The notes: generated by a model from the letters alone, not told the origin. A stretch of DNA of 64,000 nucleotides from Candidatus Hydrogenedentota bacterium (GCA_019637335.1 JAHBVV010000012.1:62001-126000), one strand, 5' to 3'. Shown: positions 25,327 to 34,966, counted from the first letter of the stretch. Translations and numbers: made by a program.

Positions 25327-26111
25327 CGAACACACACAACGATATGAAACAGCTGCTTCGCGATGGATTGACGTCCTTCTGGGGTGAACAACTGCAGATT
25401 GAACCCGAAGGTCAGGGCCTGGCGGTGGCCATGCCGCTGATGGATTCGTCCGGGTGGCAGGTGGTGGTGCACCTTGCGCCGCTCACACCGACCCAGTGGC
25501 TTCTGAGTGACCAGGGCGCGACGTTGGGCATGCTCGATGACGCCGGGAAGCACCCGGAGGGCAAGGGGCTGCGGGAGGTGGTGGCGTCCCAGGGGCGGGT
25601 TTATGGCTTCGAGCGCGACGGGCTGGTTCTCCAGCGTACCGTGCGCTTTCCCTTTGACCCGGCGGAGATCCAGATTTTTGCGGAGGGTCTGGCGGCCCTG
25701 AGCCATTTGTGCCCAAAGCGGAAGGGCGTGGTGACCACCCATGCTGCGCAGCGAATAGCGGATCGTATCAGCCGGTATTTTTATGACAAGCAGTGGACCC
25801 CGAAGCGCCACCACAAGCTGGCCGGTGTGGTGGAGACGGCGATCGAAGTGGACTTCTATTGGGAGGGGGCACGGCCCCTGGCGCTCCAACCCGTAGGGCG
25901 GACCCGGCACCTGCGCAGCTATATGGAGCAATGGGGCTGGCGCTGGACCGATTTGAAGAACGCCCACCCCGATCTGGTCAAGGCGATGGTCTTTGACCCC
26001 GACGCGCAGCAATGGGACACGGACTCCATGCGGATAGGCGAAGAGGTCTGCGATATCTTCGTGCCCGTGTACGAGACGGAAGAAGCGCTGGACGGGATGC
26101 TGGCTGCCTGA
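25323..26111 (+). CDS. DUF1828/DUF1829-like protein, second gene of the module
   Basis: A 262-residue protein. The first half has VVVHLAPLTPTQWLLSDQGATLGMLDDAG, where L-S-D-x-G-x-T-L is the hallmark of DUF1828. The second half (about 135-215) resembles DUF1829: HHKLAGVVETAIEVDFYWEG and TRHLRSYMEQWGWRWTDLK. The C-terminus is acidic (VYETEEALDGML). DUF1828 genes are small and often lie on mobile elements and defence islands; their biochemical role is not known to me. Translation is coupled to the upstream DUF6978-like gene, so the two products probably act together. The sulfatase downstream begins 121 bases later and may be independent. Confidence 0.65.
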   Translation: MTNTHNDMKQLLRDGLTSFWGEQLQIEPEGQGLAVAMPLMDSSGWQVVVHLAPLTPTQWLLSDQGATLGMLDDAGKHPEGKGLREVVASQGRVYGFERDGLVLQRTVRFPFDPAEIQIFAEGLAALSHLCPKRKGVVTTHAAQRIADRISRYFYDKQWTPKRHHKLAGVVETAIEVDFYWEGARPLALQPVGRTRHLRSYMEQWGWRWTDLKNAHPDLVKAMVFDPDAQQWDTDSMRIGEEVCDIFVPVYETEEALDGMLAA

Positions 26112-26232
26112 GCACGGCAAATGCGACGAAATCGCAACCGCGAGCGGGGCCGGCTGGGGCTGCTCGATTGCTTCCGGGTCTATCCTCCGTTAGACTGCAC
26201 CTTTTCCAGGCATTGTCTGACGGGAGTCCGCC

Positions 26233-27696
26233 ATGAGTCATCGAACGACGCTTTTCGCGTTTGCGTTTCTTTTCATTGGGGGCTTTCTCGACCAGCCGTC
26301 CGCTCGCGCGTCCGAATCAGATCACCAATCGAAACTAAACGTCCTTTTCATCATTTCAGACGACCTCACGGCCAACGCGCTCTCCTGCTACGGCAACACC
26401 GTCTCCAAGACCCCCAACATCGATCACCTGGCCGACGAGGGCGTCCGCTTCACCCGCGCCTATTGCCAGGCCACCTACTGCGGGCCTTCGCGCGCCTCAT
26501 TCCTCTCCGGCTACTATCCGCATGCCACGGGCGTCCTTGACTATAAGAGCCCGCGCCCCCAAATCGGCGATCGCGCGACGTGGCCGCAGCATTTCAAGAA
26601 CAACGGCTACTACACGGCGCGGGTCAGCAAGATCTATCACATGGGCGTGCCCATCGGCATTGAGGAGGGCAGCGATGGCGCGGACGATCCGGCGTCCTGG
26701 ACGGAGCGCTTCAACAGTCCCGGCCCGGAGTGGAAAGCCCCTGGCGTGGGCGAAACGCTGGAGGGCAATCCGGACGGCGCGAAGCCCGTGGTGGGCGGCA
26801 ATACCTTCGTGGTCGTGGAGGCCGAAGGGGATGACATGGTGCACTCGGACGGAAAGACCGCGGCCAAGGCGGTGGAACTGCTCAAGGCGCACAAGGACGA
26901 GCGCTTTTTCCTTGCCGTGGGCTTTGTGCGTCCGCACGTTCCCTTCGTGGCGCCGAGCTCCTATTACCCGCCCTTTCTGCCCTATGACTCGATGGAACTA
27001 CCCGAGAAGATTCCCGGCGACTGGGACGATATTCCGGAGGCCGGGATCAACTACAAGACCAGCGAAAACATGCAGATGGATATCCGCCGGCAGAAGAAGG
27101 CGGTGGGCGGCTACTATGCCTCGGTCGCCTTCCTGGATGCGCAGGTGGGCAAGGTCCTGGATGCCCTGCGGGACGAGGGCCTGGAGGATAATACCATCGT
27201 GATCTTCACCAGCGACCACGGCTACCACCTTGGCGAGCACGATTTCTGGGCCAAGGTCAGCCTGCGCGATGAGTCCTCCGGCGTGCCGCTGATTATCCGC
27301 GTACCCGGCAAGGAACCGGCGGTCTGCAATTCCTTCGCGGAGCTCATCGACCTCTACCCCACCGTCGCCAGCCTCTGCGGCCTGGAAGTCCCGGAGCGCC
27401 TCCAAGGGGAAGACATCTCCCCCATGCTCGACGACCCGAGCTACGAGGTGCGCGACGCGGCCTTCAGCGTGGCGCCCGCGCGCAAGGGCTTTCTCCTGCG
27501 GGAGAAGGATTGGGCCTACATCCAATACGAAGAGGACGCCTCCGCCGGAATCGAGCTCTTCGACGCTGTCAATGACCCGGAGCAATTCACCAATCTGGCG
27601 GACGACCCGGCCTATGCGCCGGTGGTGGCGCGATTCAAGGAGAAGATGGCGGCGAAATTACGCGCGATTCGGGAGAACGATCTCGGGTTGAATTAA
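26233..27696 (+). CDS. Exported sulfatase (iduronate-2-sulfatase-like)
   Basis: A 487-residue type I sulfatase with a signal peptide (FAFAFLFIGGFLDQPSARA). Metal ligands D43-D44 lie in LFIISDDLTANALSCYGN. C83 in Y-C-G-P-S-R-A-S is the cysteine converted to formylglycine (C-x-P-S-R). Later motifs VSKIYHMGVP, FFLAVGFVRPHVPFVAP, SDHGYHLGEHDFWAK and LIDLYPTVASLCGL match the iduronate-2-sulfatase branch. Such enzymes release sulfate from polysaccharides such as carrageenan- or glycosaminoglycan-like polymers; the true substrate is unknown. A matching formylglycine-generating enzyme is not encoded in this window. Confidence 0.93.
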   Translation: MSHRTTLFAFAFLFIGGFLDQPSARASESDHQSKLNVLFIISDDLTANALSCYGNTVSKTPNIDHLADEGVRFTRAYCQATYCGPSRASFLSGYYPHATGVLDYKSPRPQIGDRATWPQHFKNNGYYTARVSKIYHMGVPIGIEEGSDGADDPASWTERFNSPGPEWKAPGVGETLEGNPDGAKPVVGGNTFVVVEAEGDDMVHSDGKTAAKAVELLKAHKDERFFLAVGFVRPHVPFVAPSSYYPPFLPYDSMELPEKIPGDWDDIPEAGINYKTSENMQMDIRRQKKAVGGYYASVAFLDAQVGKVLDALRDEGLEDNTIVIFTSDHGYHLGEHDFWAKVSLRDESSGVPLIIRVPGKEPAVCNSFAELIDLYPTVASLCGLEVPERLQGEDISPMLDDPSYEVRDAAFSVAPARKGFLLREKDWAYIQYEEDASAGIELFDAVNDPEQFTNLADDPAYAPVVARFKEKMAAKLRAIRENDLGLN

Positions 27697-27770
27697 CCGC
27701 CTTCATCGCGTACCAAGGCGCGTTGGGATCGGGCGGCGCCAAGCCCTTCATGGTGTCTGCCGTTTCGCGC

Positions 27771-29534
27771 TTACGGCATCGCCTCCCCCGTGTTCGCGTT
27801 GTAGCAGGGCGCGCCTTCCTGGCCCTCCTGAACCAACGTGATCCGGTGCACCGACACGCCCAGATCGCGCACATCCCCCGATCCCGGCTCGTGGTCCATC
27901 GGGCGCCACGTCGCCGTGCGCAGGGTCAGCGTGACCGTATCCGATTCCGCCTCGAAGCTCCCCGACAGCGGGCCGGGCGAGTCCGCCAGCGCCGCGATGC
28001 GTTCGCCGCCAAGGTACAGGCCGTTGTCCGGCGCGGCGGCGTGCCCGGGCTGGTGCAGTTCCACGCTGACGCGGTACGTTTTCCCGGGAACAACCGGCAG
28101 CACGAATTGAGACGCCCCCCGTGACCAGCGGCGCGTGCCGCCCTCGCCGAATTCCGGAGCCTTTTCGCGCCCATACCACTGCCGCAGGAACGGGCTGTCG
28201 CCCGGCGCGCCCACGGTAACCGTGTAGTGCGCCTTCATGGCCGCCGTCCATTCAAAGCCCCCCTGCTCGTTCCCGATCAGCTGCGTACGGGCGCCCGCGC
28301 GGTTCTCGGCGCGGAATCCGCCCTCGCCGAGGTTCCCCATCAGGATCGCGGTCCCCATACCCTCGTTCACCAGCACGTGAAGCTGGCCGTCGTCGAAGAT
28401 ATTCCCCTGCAAGACCGCCTTGCCCGCGTCCAGGCGGACCGCCGGCGCGCCGGTGCCGTTGATGTCCCACTGGCAGAAGTTGGACGTGGAGACCGCGAGC
28501 TGCGCCTGCGCGCCGCGCGCCCACAGGGCCATGTCGAGCGGCCCCCAGAACGCGCAGTTCGACAGGTTCACCTTCCCCGGCCCGCAGTCCTCCGCAATTT
28601 CTACGCCCACGCTGTCCTGGCTGCTCCACCGCCCCACGAACTCGCCGTTTGTGATCAGCAGCCCGGCGATCTGCGCGTCCTCCACGTACACCGCGCGGCG
28701 GCAGGAATCCGCGCCGATCCCGACGAAGCTGCCGTTGGCGGATCCGTTCTTCGACCGCGAAAACCGGTAGCCGATGCCATAGCCGAAGCAGAAGGTGTGC
28801 GTGACGTATTGCCAGTCCGTCCGCGCGAACTCGAAGGCCACGCCGTTCACATTAACCCACTTGCAGTAGGGATCGTCCGGCTTGTAATGCACGCCAAAAG
28901 GCCAGAAATGGCAGTTCTCCACCCGGGAGATGTCGTAGCAGGCGTCGATGTAGAGCCCGCGCCAGCTCGGGTACCCGAAAACGTTCCGAATGATCATCCG
29001 CGCGGAATTCTGGAAGCGCATCGCCTCGTAAGCATTGAGGATCAGGCAATCCAGCACCGCCACATCCTCCACGCCGTGGCCCAGCACCGCCGGGGGATAC
29101 GCAACGGGCGGCACATCGGACTGCCGCCACTCGGGATACCGGATAATCAGCCCCGAAAGCGTCGCCGTGTGGCCCGCAAGCCGGATAAACGGCTCCCCCT
29201 CCGGTTCGCCACGCCCGGCCCAGGCCTCCAGCACCGACCCCGCCAGCGATTCCGCTGGACCCTGGAACGGCAGCGGCGGCGTCCGGAATACCCCCTGAAG
29301 CGTCACCGCGCCGGGAATGCGCAGATTCCCCCGGATGCAATACGCGCCCGCCGGGACCTGCACGACCCCGCCCCCCGCCGCGCCCGCCTCGTCGAGCGCC
29401 TTCTGAAACGCCGCCGTGTCATCCGTCGCCCCATCCCCGACCGCCCCCGCGTCGCGCACATTCCAGTCCGCATACGCGGGATTCGCCCCGAGGGCGCAAC
29501 CCACAATCAATCCAATCCAAACCCAGGCGCGCAT
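27771..29534 (-). CDS. Exported pectate-lyase-fold protein
   Basis: A 587-residue protein. ATG 29534 is preferred because AAGGAG stands seven bases upstream; the ATG at 29540 is too close. A signal peptide (WVWIGLIVGCALGANPAYA) is followed by DAGAVGDGATDDTAAFQKALDEA and VVQVPAGAYCIRG, the start of the Pectate_lyase_3 right-handed beta helix. The central part is a ladder of Asn/Gly-rich turns. The last 130 residues look like a beta-sandwich carbohydrate-binding domain (TYRVSVELHQPGHA). Family members act on polygalacturonate-like chains as lyases or hydrolases. A catalytic set could not be fixed by eye. Confidence 0.8.
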   Translation of the reverse strand: MRAWVWIGLIVGCALGANPAYADWNVRDAGAVGDGATDDTAAFQKALDEAGAAGGGVVQVPAGAYCIRGNLRIPGAVTLQGVFRTPPLPFQGPAESLAGSVLEAWAGRGEPEGEPFIRLAGHTATLSGLIIRYPEWRQSDVPPVAYPPAVLGHGVEDVAVLDCLILNAYEAMRFQNSARMIIRNVFGYPSWRGLYIDACYDISRVENCHFWPFGVHYKPDDPYCKWVNVNGVAFEFARTDWQYVTHTFCFGYGIGYRFSRSKNGSANGSFVGIGADSCRRAVYVEDAQIAGLLITNGEFVGRWSSQDSVGVEIAEDCGPGKVNLSNCAFWGPLDMALWARGAQAQLAVSTSNFCQWDINGTGAPAVRLDAGKAVLQGNIFDDGQLHVLVNEGMGTAILMGNLGEGGFRAENRAGARTQLIGNEQGGFEWTAAMKAHYTVTVGAPGDSPFLRQWYGREKAPEFGEGGTRRWSRGASQFVLPVVPGKTYRVSVELHQPGHAAAPDNGLYLGGERIAALADSPGPLSGSFEAESDTVTLTLRTATWRPMDHEPGSGDVRDLGVSVHRITLVQEGQEGAPCYNANTGEAMP

Positions 29535-29702
29535 TGGCATGCTCCTTCCAATCCGCCCAACCTCCGCACAGCGTAAACGCCCGGGCCGCCCGCCGGCAAG
29601 TTCCCGCTGGCCCGTAGCCGCTCCTTGCCCGTCGAGGGGTTGCTCCCGTTCCCGGGCTGCGCTATAGTGATCGCCGTGAGTCAAAACGCAAAGGAGTCCC
29701 CC

Positions 29703-30518
29703 ATGAAAATCGCCGCAATGGTTCCCTGCCTGCTCGCCCTGACCCTGATCGCCGCATCCACCGCCCTCGCGCAGGAGGTCACCCTGCCGCCGGATGCGGA
29801 CGCCGCCGCCGACACGCTCAAGAACTCCCCGCGCCACGGCGAATTCGTCCACATCCCGCTGGAGGGCAGCGATACGAAGCTGCGCCTCTTCGTCGCCTAT
29901 CCGGAACGCGCCGACAACGCGCCCGTGGTGATTGTCATCCACGAGATCTTCGGCATGACCGACTGGACCAATTCCGTGGCGGACGCCTTCGCGCGCGAGG
30001 GCTTCATCGCGGTCGCGCCCGACCTCATTTCCGGCATGGAAGGCGCCGAGGAGAACCCGCGCGAGGCCATCGGCGAGCTCACGCCGGAGGAGACCGTCAA
30101 GCGCCTGAACGCCGCCAGGGAATATGGCCTCGCGCTCCCCGCCGCCAACGGGAAAATCGGCTGCGTCGGCTATTGCTACGGCGGGCGCACGACCTTCTAT
30201 TACGCCACCCAACAATCCGAACTCGACGCCGCGGTCGTCTTCTACGGCGATTCGCCGGACACCGCGCTCCTCTCAAAGATCGCCGCCCCGGTACAGGGCC
30301 ATTACGGCGGCAACGACAACCGCGTCAATGCCACCATCCCGGACGCCGAGGCCGAGATGAAGAAACTCGGCAAGACCTACGATGTCCACATCTACGAAGG
30401 CGCGGGCCACGGCTTCCTCCGCCAGCAGAGCGGCCAGGACGGCGCCAACCTCAAGGCAAGCCAGCAGGCCTGGAAAAACACCGTCGCCTTCTTCAAGGAA
30501 CACCTCGAGGGCGATTAG
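29703..30518 (+). CDS. Exported dienelactone hydrolase-family protein
   Basis: A 271-residue alpha/beta hydrolase with a signal peptide (LLALTLIAASTALAQ). AAAGGAG stands six bases upstream of ATG 29703. The nucleophile is Cys 158 in G-Y-C-Y-G-G, the hallmark of dienelactone hydrolases; the acid (YGGNDNRV) and histidine (GAGHGFLRQ) follow near residues 205 and 247. The E-I-F-G motif at residues 81-84 (VIHEIFGM) fits the family. Classical members open the lactone ring in chlorocatechol breakdown, but exported ones act on other esters. The substrate is unknown. Confidence 0.9.
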   Translation: MKIAAMVPCLLALTLIAASTALAQEVTLPPDADAAADTLKNSPRHGEFVHIPLEGSDTKLRLFVAYPERADNAPVVIVIHEIFGMTDWTNSVADAFAREGFIAVAPDLISGMEGAEENPREAIGELTPEETVKRLNAAREYGLALPAANGKIGCVGYCYGGRTTFYYATQQSELDAAVVFYGDSPDTALLSKIAAPVQGHYGGNDNRVNATIPDAEAEMKKLGKTYDVHIYEGAGHGFLRQQSGQDGANLKASQQAWKNTVAFFKEHLEGD

Positions 30519-30780
30519 CAAACCCCAGGGACTGACACGCCCACAAACACTCCGAACGCGTCACACCCGCGCCGCGTCCAGCACCAGTGCGCCGCGTACC
30601 CACGCCCCCCAACCGGGCGGGTCTGTCCCGTCCCCAACCACGCCCTACTTGAACCTTCACCCGCTCTCTGTGCAAAGTAAACCCAGCGCGCGCATGCCCG
30701 GCGCGAACCGGGAGCCCATTCGGAGCGATCGCTTCCCACGCCGGCGCGCGCCCCACGCGATCAACCGAAGAAGATCGACC

Positions 30781-30888
30781 ATGATCGTGGAAGACCATGA
30801 ATTGAATCGCAATTTCATGAACGAATTCATCACCAAGCCGGTCCGTATTGCGCGCATTCTGGAAGTCCTTGCGGCGTACCGCGCGTGA
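30781..30888 (+). pseudogene. Remnant of a response-regulator receiver domain
   Basis: A 35-codon frame reads MIVEDHELNRNFMNEF then ITKPVRIARILEVLAAYRA. The first part matches the start of a receiver (I-V-E-D-x-E-x-N-R) and the second its last helix (T-K-P-V-x-x-x-x-L). The middle of the domain, with the phosphorylated Asp, is missing, so this is probably an internally deleted remnant. The 405-base gap 30519-30923 around it has no other gene. A short ORF with this structure is not expected by chance, but coding function is unlikely. Confidence 0.6.
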
Positions 30889-30923
30889 AAGCCCGTGCTT
30901 GAAGCGGGCGGAGGGCTGCGCAA

Positions 30924-32441
30924 TCAGCCCGGATGGCCCAGGCGCCGGGCCACGGCGCTTCCGAGTACGCCGGCGGCAAAGGCGCCCGCCGCGGAGAGGG
31001 GCATGATAAAGGTGATGGAGACATCGCTTTCGCTTCCGGTCAGGGCGTGATAGAGCGGTTGCCAGAAGGTCAGCACGATCCCGAGGAAGGCGCCGGCGAG
31101 GATCCCGGTCCAAGCGCCCGCGGGTCCCGTTCGGGGCGCGAAGAACACGAGGGTAAAAGCGACGAAGAGCGGTGCGGCGAGTACGGAACTTACGCGCACG
31201 GTGATTTCGAGGAGGTTGTTTCCGGGCATATAGGTCACGGCAAAGCTCATGACAATCGCCACGGCGCCGACCAGTACGCCGATTAACCTTGCTCGCCGGA
31301 CTTGATCCTGGTCGGTGAGACATCCCCGCGTGGTGACGGCGCGAAAGTCGGTTACCAGCACGGTACTGATCGAGCTGATGCCGCTATCGAGACTGGACAT
31401 GGCCGCGGCAAAGAGGGCGGAGACGACGAGTCCGGTAAGTCCGGCGGGCAGGACGGCGGCGATGAAATGGGGAAAGAGCTTGTCGGCCTGCGCGGCGAGT
31501 CCAAGGCCCGGATCGGGAAGTTCGCCTGGGAAGCGCAGGTAGAAACTGGTCAGCGCCATGCCCGTCAGGAATAAGATTGCGCCGGTAACGGCATCGCCAA
31601 TGATTGACAGCCCGAAGCTCTGCCGCGCGGCGCGGATATTCCGGGTACTGAGAAAGCGCTGGACCACGACCTGATCGCCGGTGGCGGTCATGATCCAGTA
31701 GGAGCAGCCGTAGATCATCACGCTGATGACGGACAGGCGCACGGCGGGGTCGAGGCTGAAGAGTTCCGGGGTTGGCCAATCCAGATCGGCGAGGGCGGGG
31801 TTGTGCCAGTCCGGCCACCAGGCGAGCGGCCCGCCGCACTTGACGGCGATAATGACGATGGAGATCGCCGCGCCGCCAACGAGCACGATGTACTGGATGA
31901 CGTCGGTAATCATGACCGCGCGTATACCGCCGAGCACGGTGTAGCTGGTTCCGATAGCGCCGACAGCGACGAGTACGGTGCGCGTGGGGAGTCCGGTCAC
32001 GGTGGCGACCGCGAAGCTGCACGTGTAGATGACGAGCCCCATCCAGAAGATGCGGGAGAGGATGAACATGGCGGAGGTGGCCATGCGAACCCCATTTCCG
32101 AATCGGGCTTCCAGCAATTCGTAGGCGGAGGTGGCCCGGTGCTGCATGATGCGGGGGATAATGAGATAGGCGATGACCGCGTAGGAGATGGGGGCGTGCA
32201 GCATCTGCCACATCCAGCCGGGGCCGTTCTTGATCATCTCGCCGGGCGAGGCGAGGTAGGAGATTGAACTGACGAGGGACGCAAGAATCGAGATTCCCGC
32301 CACGATGGGGTTAATGCCGCGGCCGCCGAGAAAGAACTCCTCGGTGGAGTGCTGGCGGCGCGAGGTCCACCAGCCGATGAAGAGCACGATCATGGCGTAG
32401 GCCGTGATAACGACCATGTCAAGAGCTTGCAAATGACCCAC
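30924..32441 (-). CDS. Sodium:solute symporter (SSS family)
   Basis: A 505-residue protein with about 13 transmembrane helices. GTG 32441 is chosen as start because AAAGG stands a few bases upstream and because SSS proteins begin with a short lead before the first helix (MVVITAYAMIVLFIGWW). Motifs are FFLGGRGINPIVAGISILASLVSSISYLASPGE broken across helix 1-2, GGIRAVMITDVIQY, and ALFAAAMSSLDSGISSISTVLVTDF near helix 8, where the Na+ ligands lie. It probably imports a sugar or sialic-acid-like compound given the sialidase upstream on the opposite strand, but SSS substrates cannot be read with confidence. Confidence 0.9.
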   Translation of the reverse strand: MGHLQALDMVVITAYAMIVLFIGWWTSRRQHSTEEFFLGGRGINPIVAGISILASLVSSISYLASPGEMIKNGPGWMWQMLHAPISYAVIAYLIIPRIMQHRATSAYELLEARFGNGVRMATSAMFILSRIFWMGLVIYTCSFAVATVTGLPTRTVLVAVGAIGTSYTVLGGIRAVMITDVIQYIVLVGGAAISIVIIAVKCGGPLAWWPDWHNPALADLDWPTPELFSLDPAVRLSVISVMIYGCSYWIMTATGDQVVVQRFLSTRNIRAARQSFGLSIIGDAVTGAILFLTGMALTSFYLRFPGELPDPGLGLAAQADKLFPHFIAAVLPAGLTGLVVSALFAAAMSSLDSGISSISTVLVTDFRAVTTRGCLTDQDQVRRARLIGVLVGAVAIVMSFAVTYMPGNNLLEITVRVSSVLAAPLFVAFTLVFFAPRTGPAGAWTGILAGAFLGIVLTFWQPLYHALTGSESDVSITFIMPLSAAGAFAAGVLGSAVARRLGHPG

Positions 32442-32676
32442 GGCTGCCTTTCTAATGGTTCCATAGCACGTGTGCTGCGCGGATTCGGTGTTGCCCGAAA
32501 GGGTAGCACAAGAGCACAAGCCAGTTTAGACACGGAACCTGGCCTGGCAAGCGCTGGGGAAAGCCTGGCCCGACCGGGAGGAGCGGGCCGATCGCGAGTG
32601 CCGCGGACACGGGCAGAGCATTTCGCTGACGGATCGGGTCCCTGGCGGCCCGCGTCCATACCGAAGGAGAGCCATC

Positions 32677-33801
32677 ATGATAGTTGAAGACAGCGGAGAA
32701 ATATTTACCGGGCGGGCCGGCGGGCCCTTTTCCAGCGCAACGTTCCCCATGGCCTGTGTGAGCCGAAGCGGGCGCTGGTTGTGCGCATTCCGCGCCGCGC
32801 CCGCCAAGGCGCCCCTCGCCGGCCAGCACGTGCTGCTCACCTGGTCCGACGACTGCGGAAAAACCTGGCGCCAGCCCTTTGCTCCTTTCTCCCCGCCCGA
32901 ACTGAACGGGCGGCCCGGCCTCTTCCGCTTTGCCGGCCTGACGCGCCTCCACGGCGGGCGCCTCATGGCCGCGCTGAGCTGGGTCGACCACAGCGAGCCC
33001 GACGCGCCCTACTTCAACGAGGCCACCGAAGGCCTCCTCGACACCCGCGTGTTCCTCAGCGTCTCCGCGGACGACGGAGTGACCTGGACAAAGCCGACCC
33101 CCGCGGAAACCGCGCCGTTCAATGGCGTGCCGACGCCGCTTACCGGCCCCATCGTGCGATTCGAAGACGACGAACTCTGTTGCCCCATCGAGATCAACAA
33201 GCCCTACAACGACACCGCGCCGTGGGAGCACCGGTCCGTCCTCTTCTTCTCCACCGATGGCGGCGGAAGCTGGCCGCGCCACTGCGTCGTCACCGAAGAC
33301 CCCGAAAACCGCGTTTTCTATTGGGATCAGCGCATCTCCCTCCTCCCCGACGGCCGCCTCTTCAACGCCTTCTGGACCTACGACCGCGCCGACAACCGCT
33401 ACCTCAACATCCACACCTGCTTCTCCGACGACCGCGGGCGCTCCTGGACCGCCCTGCGTGATTCCGGCGTCGCCGGACAGCCCGGTCCCGTCTTCGCCCT
33501 GGAAGACGGCGAGCTCGTCATGCCCGTGGTGGATCGCAACGGCCCCACCCGGATCACGGTGCGCCGCAGCGAAGACAACGGCACGACCTGGCCCGACGCA
33601 AACACCCTCACGATCTACGAGGCCGCGGGCGACGCGCAATCACGCGACAAGGCATCCATGCAGGACGCCTGGGCCGAAATGAGCGCGTTCTCCACCGGTC
33701 TGCCGCACGTGGCCTCCCTGCCCGGCGGCGGCGGCGTCCTCGTCTACTACGCCGGCGACTCCACCGACCACACCGGCATCCGCTGGGCGAAGATCGAGTA
33801 G
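32677..33801 (+). CDS. Sialidase/neuraminidase-fold protein, no signal peptide
   Basis: A 374-residue six-bladed propeller protein. GAAGGAG stands upstream of the ATG. Asp-box repeats are visible: LTWSDDCGKTWRQ, SVSADDGVTWTKP, FFSTDGGGSWPRH, TCFSDDRGRSWTA and RSEDNGTTWPDA (S-x-D-x-G-x-T-W). Exo-alpha-sialidases share this fold, with an arginine triad, but many Asp-box proteins of this family in environmental bacteria have other substrates. No signal peptide is seen, unlike the 45.4 kb sialidase. It is divergent from the symporter gene. Confidence 0.75.
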   Translation: MIVEDSGEIFTGRAGGPFSSATFPMACVSRSGRWLCAFRAAPAKAPLAGQHVLLTWSDDCGKTWRQPFAPFSPPELNGRPGLFRFAGLTRLHGGRLMAALSWVDHSEPDAPYFNEATEGLLDTRVFLSVSADDGVTWTKPTPAETAPFNGVPTPLTGPIVRFEDDELCCPIEINKPYNDTAPWEHRSVLFFSTDGGGSWPRHCVVTEDPENRVFYWDQRISLLPDGRLFNAFWTYDRADNRYLNIHTCFSDDRGRSWTALRDSGVAGQPGPVFALEDGELVMPVVDRNGPTRITVRRSEDNGTTWPDANTLTIYEAAGDAQSRDKASMQDAWAEMSAFSTGLPHVASLPGGGGVLVYYAGDSTDHTGIRWAKIE

Positions 33802-33895
33802 AACCGTCTCGGCTTTTCAATCGCCAATCGGCCATCCACGCGAGCCAACGAGGACTTTCCAGGCTCGGGTCATTGGCCCGCGCGAATCCGCCGGC

Positions 33896-34966
33896 CTATT
33901 CCCCCAGGTGCGCCTTCAGGAACGGCAGTGTCTTGCGGTTACTCCACTCGTGGACGCCCTCGAAGAAATCGCTTTCCAGGTTGCCCGGCGCGCCGAGCAG
34001 GCCATACACCGGCTCCAGGGCCGCGTAGGCCGCGCGCGTCGCCGCAATGGGAAAGATGCGGTCTTCCGTCCCGCTGATCACAAGCATCGGCCGCGGCGCG
34101 ATCAATGCCGCGACGTCTCGCATTTCGCCCTGGCTCATCAGGCCGGGCACCGTGTTACAGATGCAGTGGTGAATGCTGTAGATGGAGTCGCGAAAGGTGC
34201 AGTAATACCCCGCCACGACGGCCGCGCGAACCCGATCCTCCAGCGCGGCGAAAAACAGCGCCGTCGTGCCCCCGCCCGACAACCCCGCGCACGCAATGCG
34301 CTCCGGATCCACTTCCTCCCGCGTCTCCAGGAAGTCCAGCAGCCGCATCGCGTCCCAAACCCGCATCCCGATCGGCGTGCGGTTCACCAGGAAGCCCGCC
34401 CGGCTCAGCCGCTCGCAACTGTGCGGCTTGTCGTTCGCCGTTTCGTTCCAGCCCCGCTGAACCACGGCCAGCACGGCGTAGCCCTGTTCCGCGAAGTACG
34501 GCGCGTAGTCGAGCTGGTGATTCGCGCCCTTTTCCTTCTCCGCGTCGCTGCCCTCGCGGATATATGGGTTGATCCCGCTGTGACCGTGGAAACACATAAT
34601 CGCCGGACGCCGCCCCGGCGCGTTCTTCGGCGCGTAGTAATACGCGGGCGCCCAGTAGTCCGGCTCCGTGCGCACGTACACCTTGCGGCGGGTGAAGGAC
34701 TCCGTCTCGATGACGTCGCTCTCGTCCCAGCGCGTCTCCAGGGGCAGCCGCTCGGGCCAGTCGCCCAGCAGCGCTTCAAGCTTCTCCCGGAACGCCTCCC
34801 GCCAGGCCACGTGGGCCTCGGGCGAATCCGCATCCCACGCCAGCGCGGGCGCGACGGTCTCCGCATACGCGTCCAGATAGGGGATCACCTGGCTGTTCCC
34901 CGGCTCGCCCGACGCCGGCGCCGCCGCGGCGGCGGCCAGCAGCGCCGCAATCACCAATCGTTTCAT
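33896..34966 (-). CDS. Exported acetyl-esterase / dienelactone hydrolase-type alpha/beta hydrolase
   Basis: A 356-residue protein with signal peptide (LVIAALLAAAAAAPASG). The order resembles the Abhydrolase_7/acetyl xylan esterase-like group: WDESDVIETESFTRRKVYVRTEPDYWAPAYYYAPKNA (in pieces), RPAIMCFHGHSG for the oxyanion region, MRVWDAMRLLDFLETREEVDPERIACAGLSGGG with Ser nucleophile in G-L-S-G-G-G, and ISGTEDRIFP with the Asp. The His is probably in VHEW near the C-terminus. Likely removes acetyl groups from glycans; the substrate is inferred. An 94-base gap separates it from the sialidase stop. Confidence 0.8.
   Translation of the reverse strand: MKRLVIAALLAAAAAAPASGEPGNSQVIPYLDAYAETVAPALAWDADSPEAHVAWREAFREKLEALLGDWPERLPLETRWDESDVIETESFTRRKVYVRTEPDYWAPAYYYAPKNAPGRRPAIMCFHGHSGINPYIREGSDAEKEKGANHQLDYAPYFAEQGYAVLAVVQRGWNETANDKPHSCERLSRAGFLVNRTPIGMRVWDAMRLLDFLETREEVDPERIACAGLSGGGTTALFFAALEDRVRAAVVAGYYCTFRDSIYSIHHCICNTVPGLMSQGEMRDVAALIAPRPMLVISGTEDRIFPIAATRAAYAALEPVYGLLGAPGNLESDFFEGVHEWSNRKTLPFLKAHLGE

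Noticed and set aside
29541-30215. N-terminal extension of the pectate-lyase-fold gene by 225 codons
   Set aside because: It overlaps the dienelactone hydrolase gene on the other strand, has no family match, and the ribosome binding site and signal peptide support a start at 29534.
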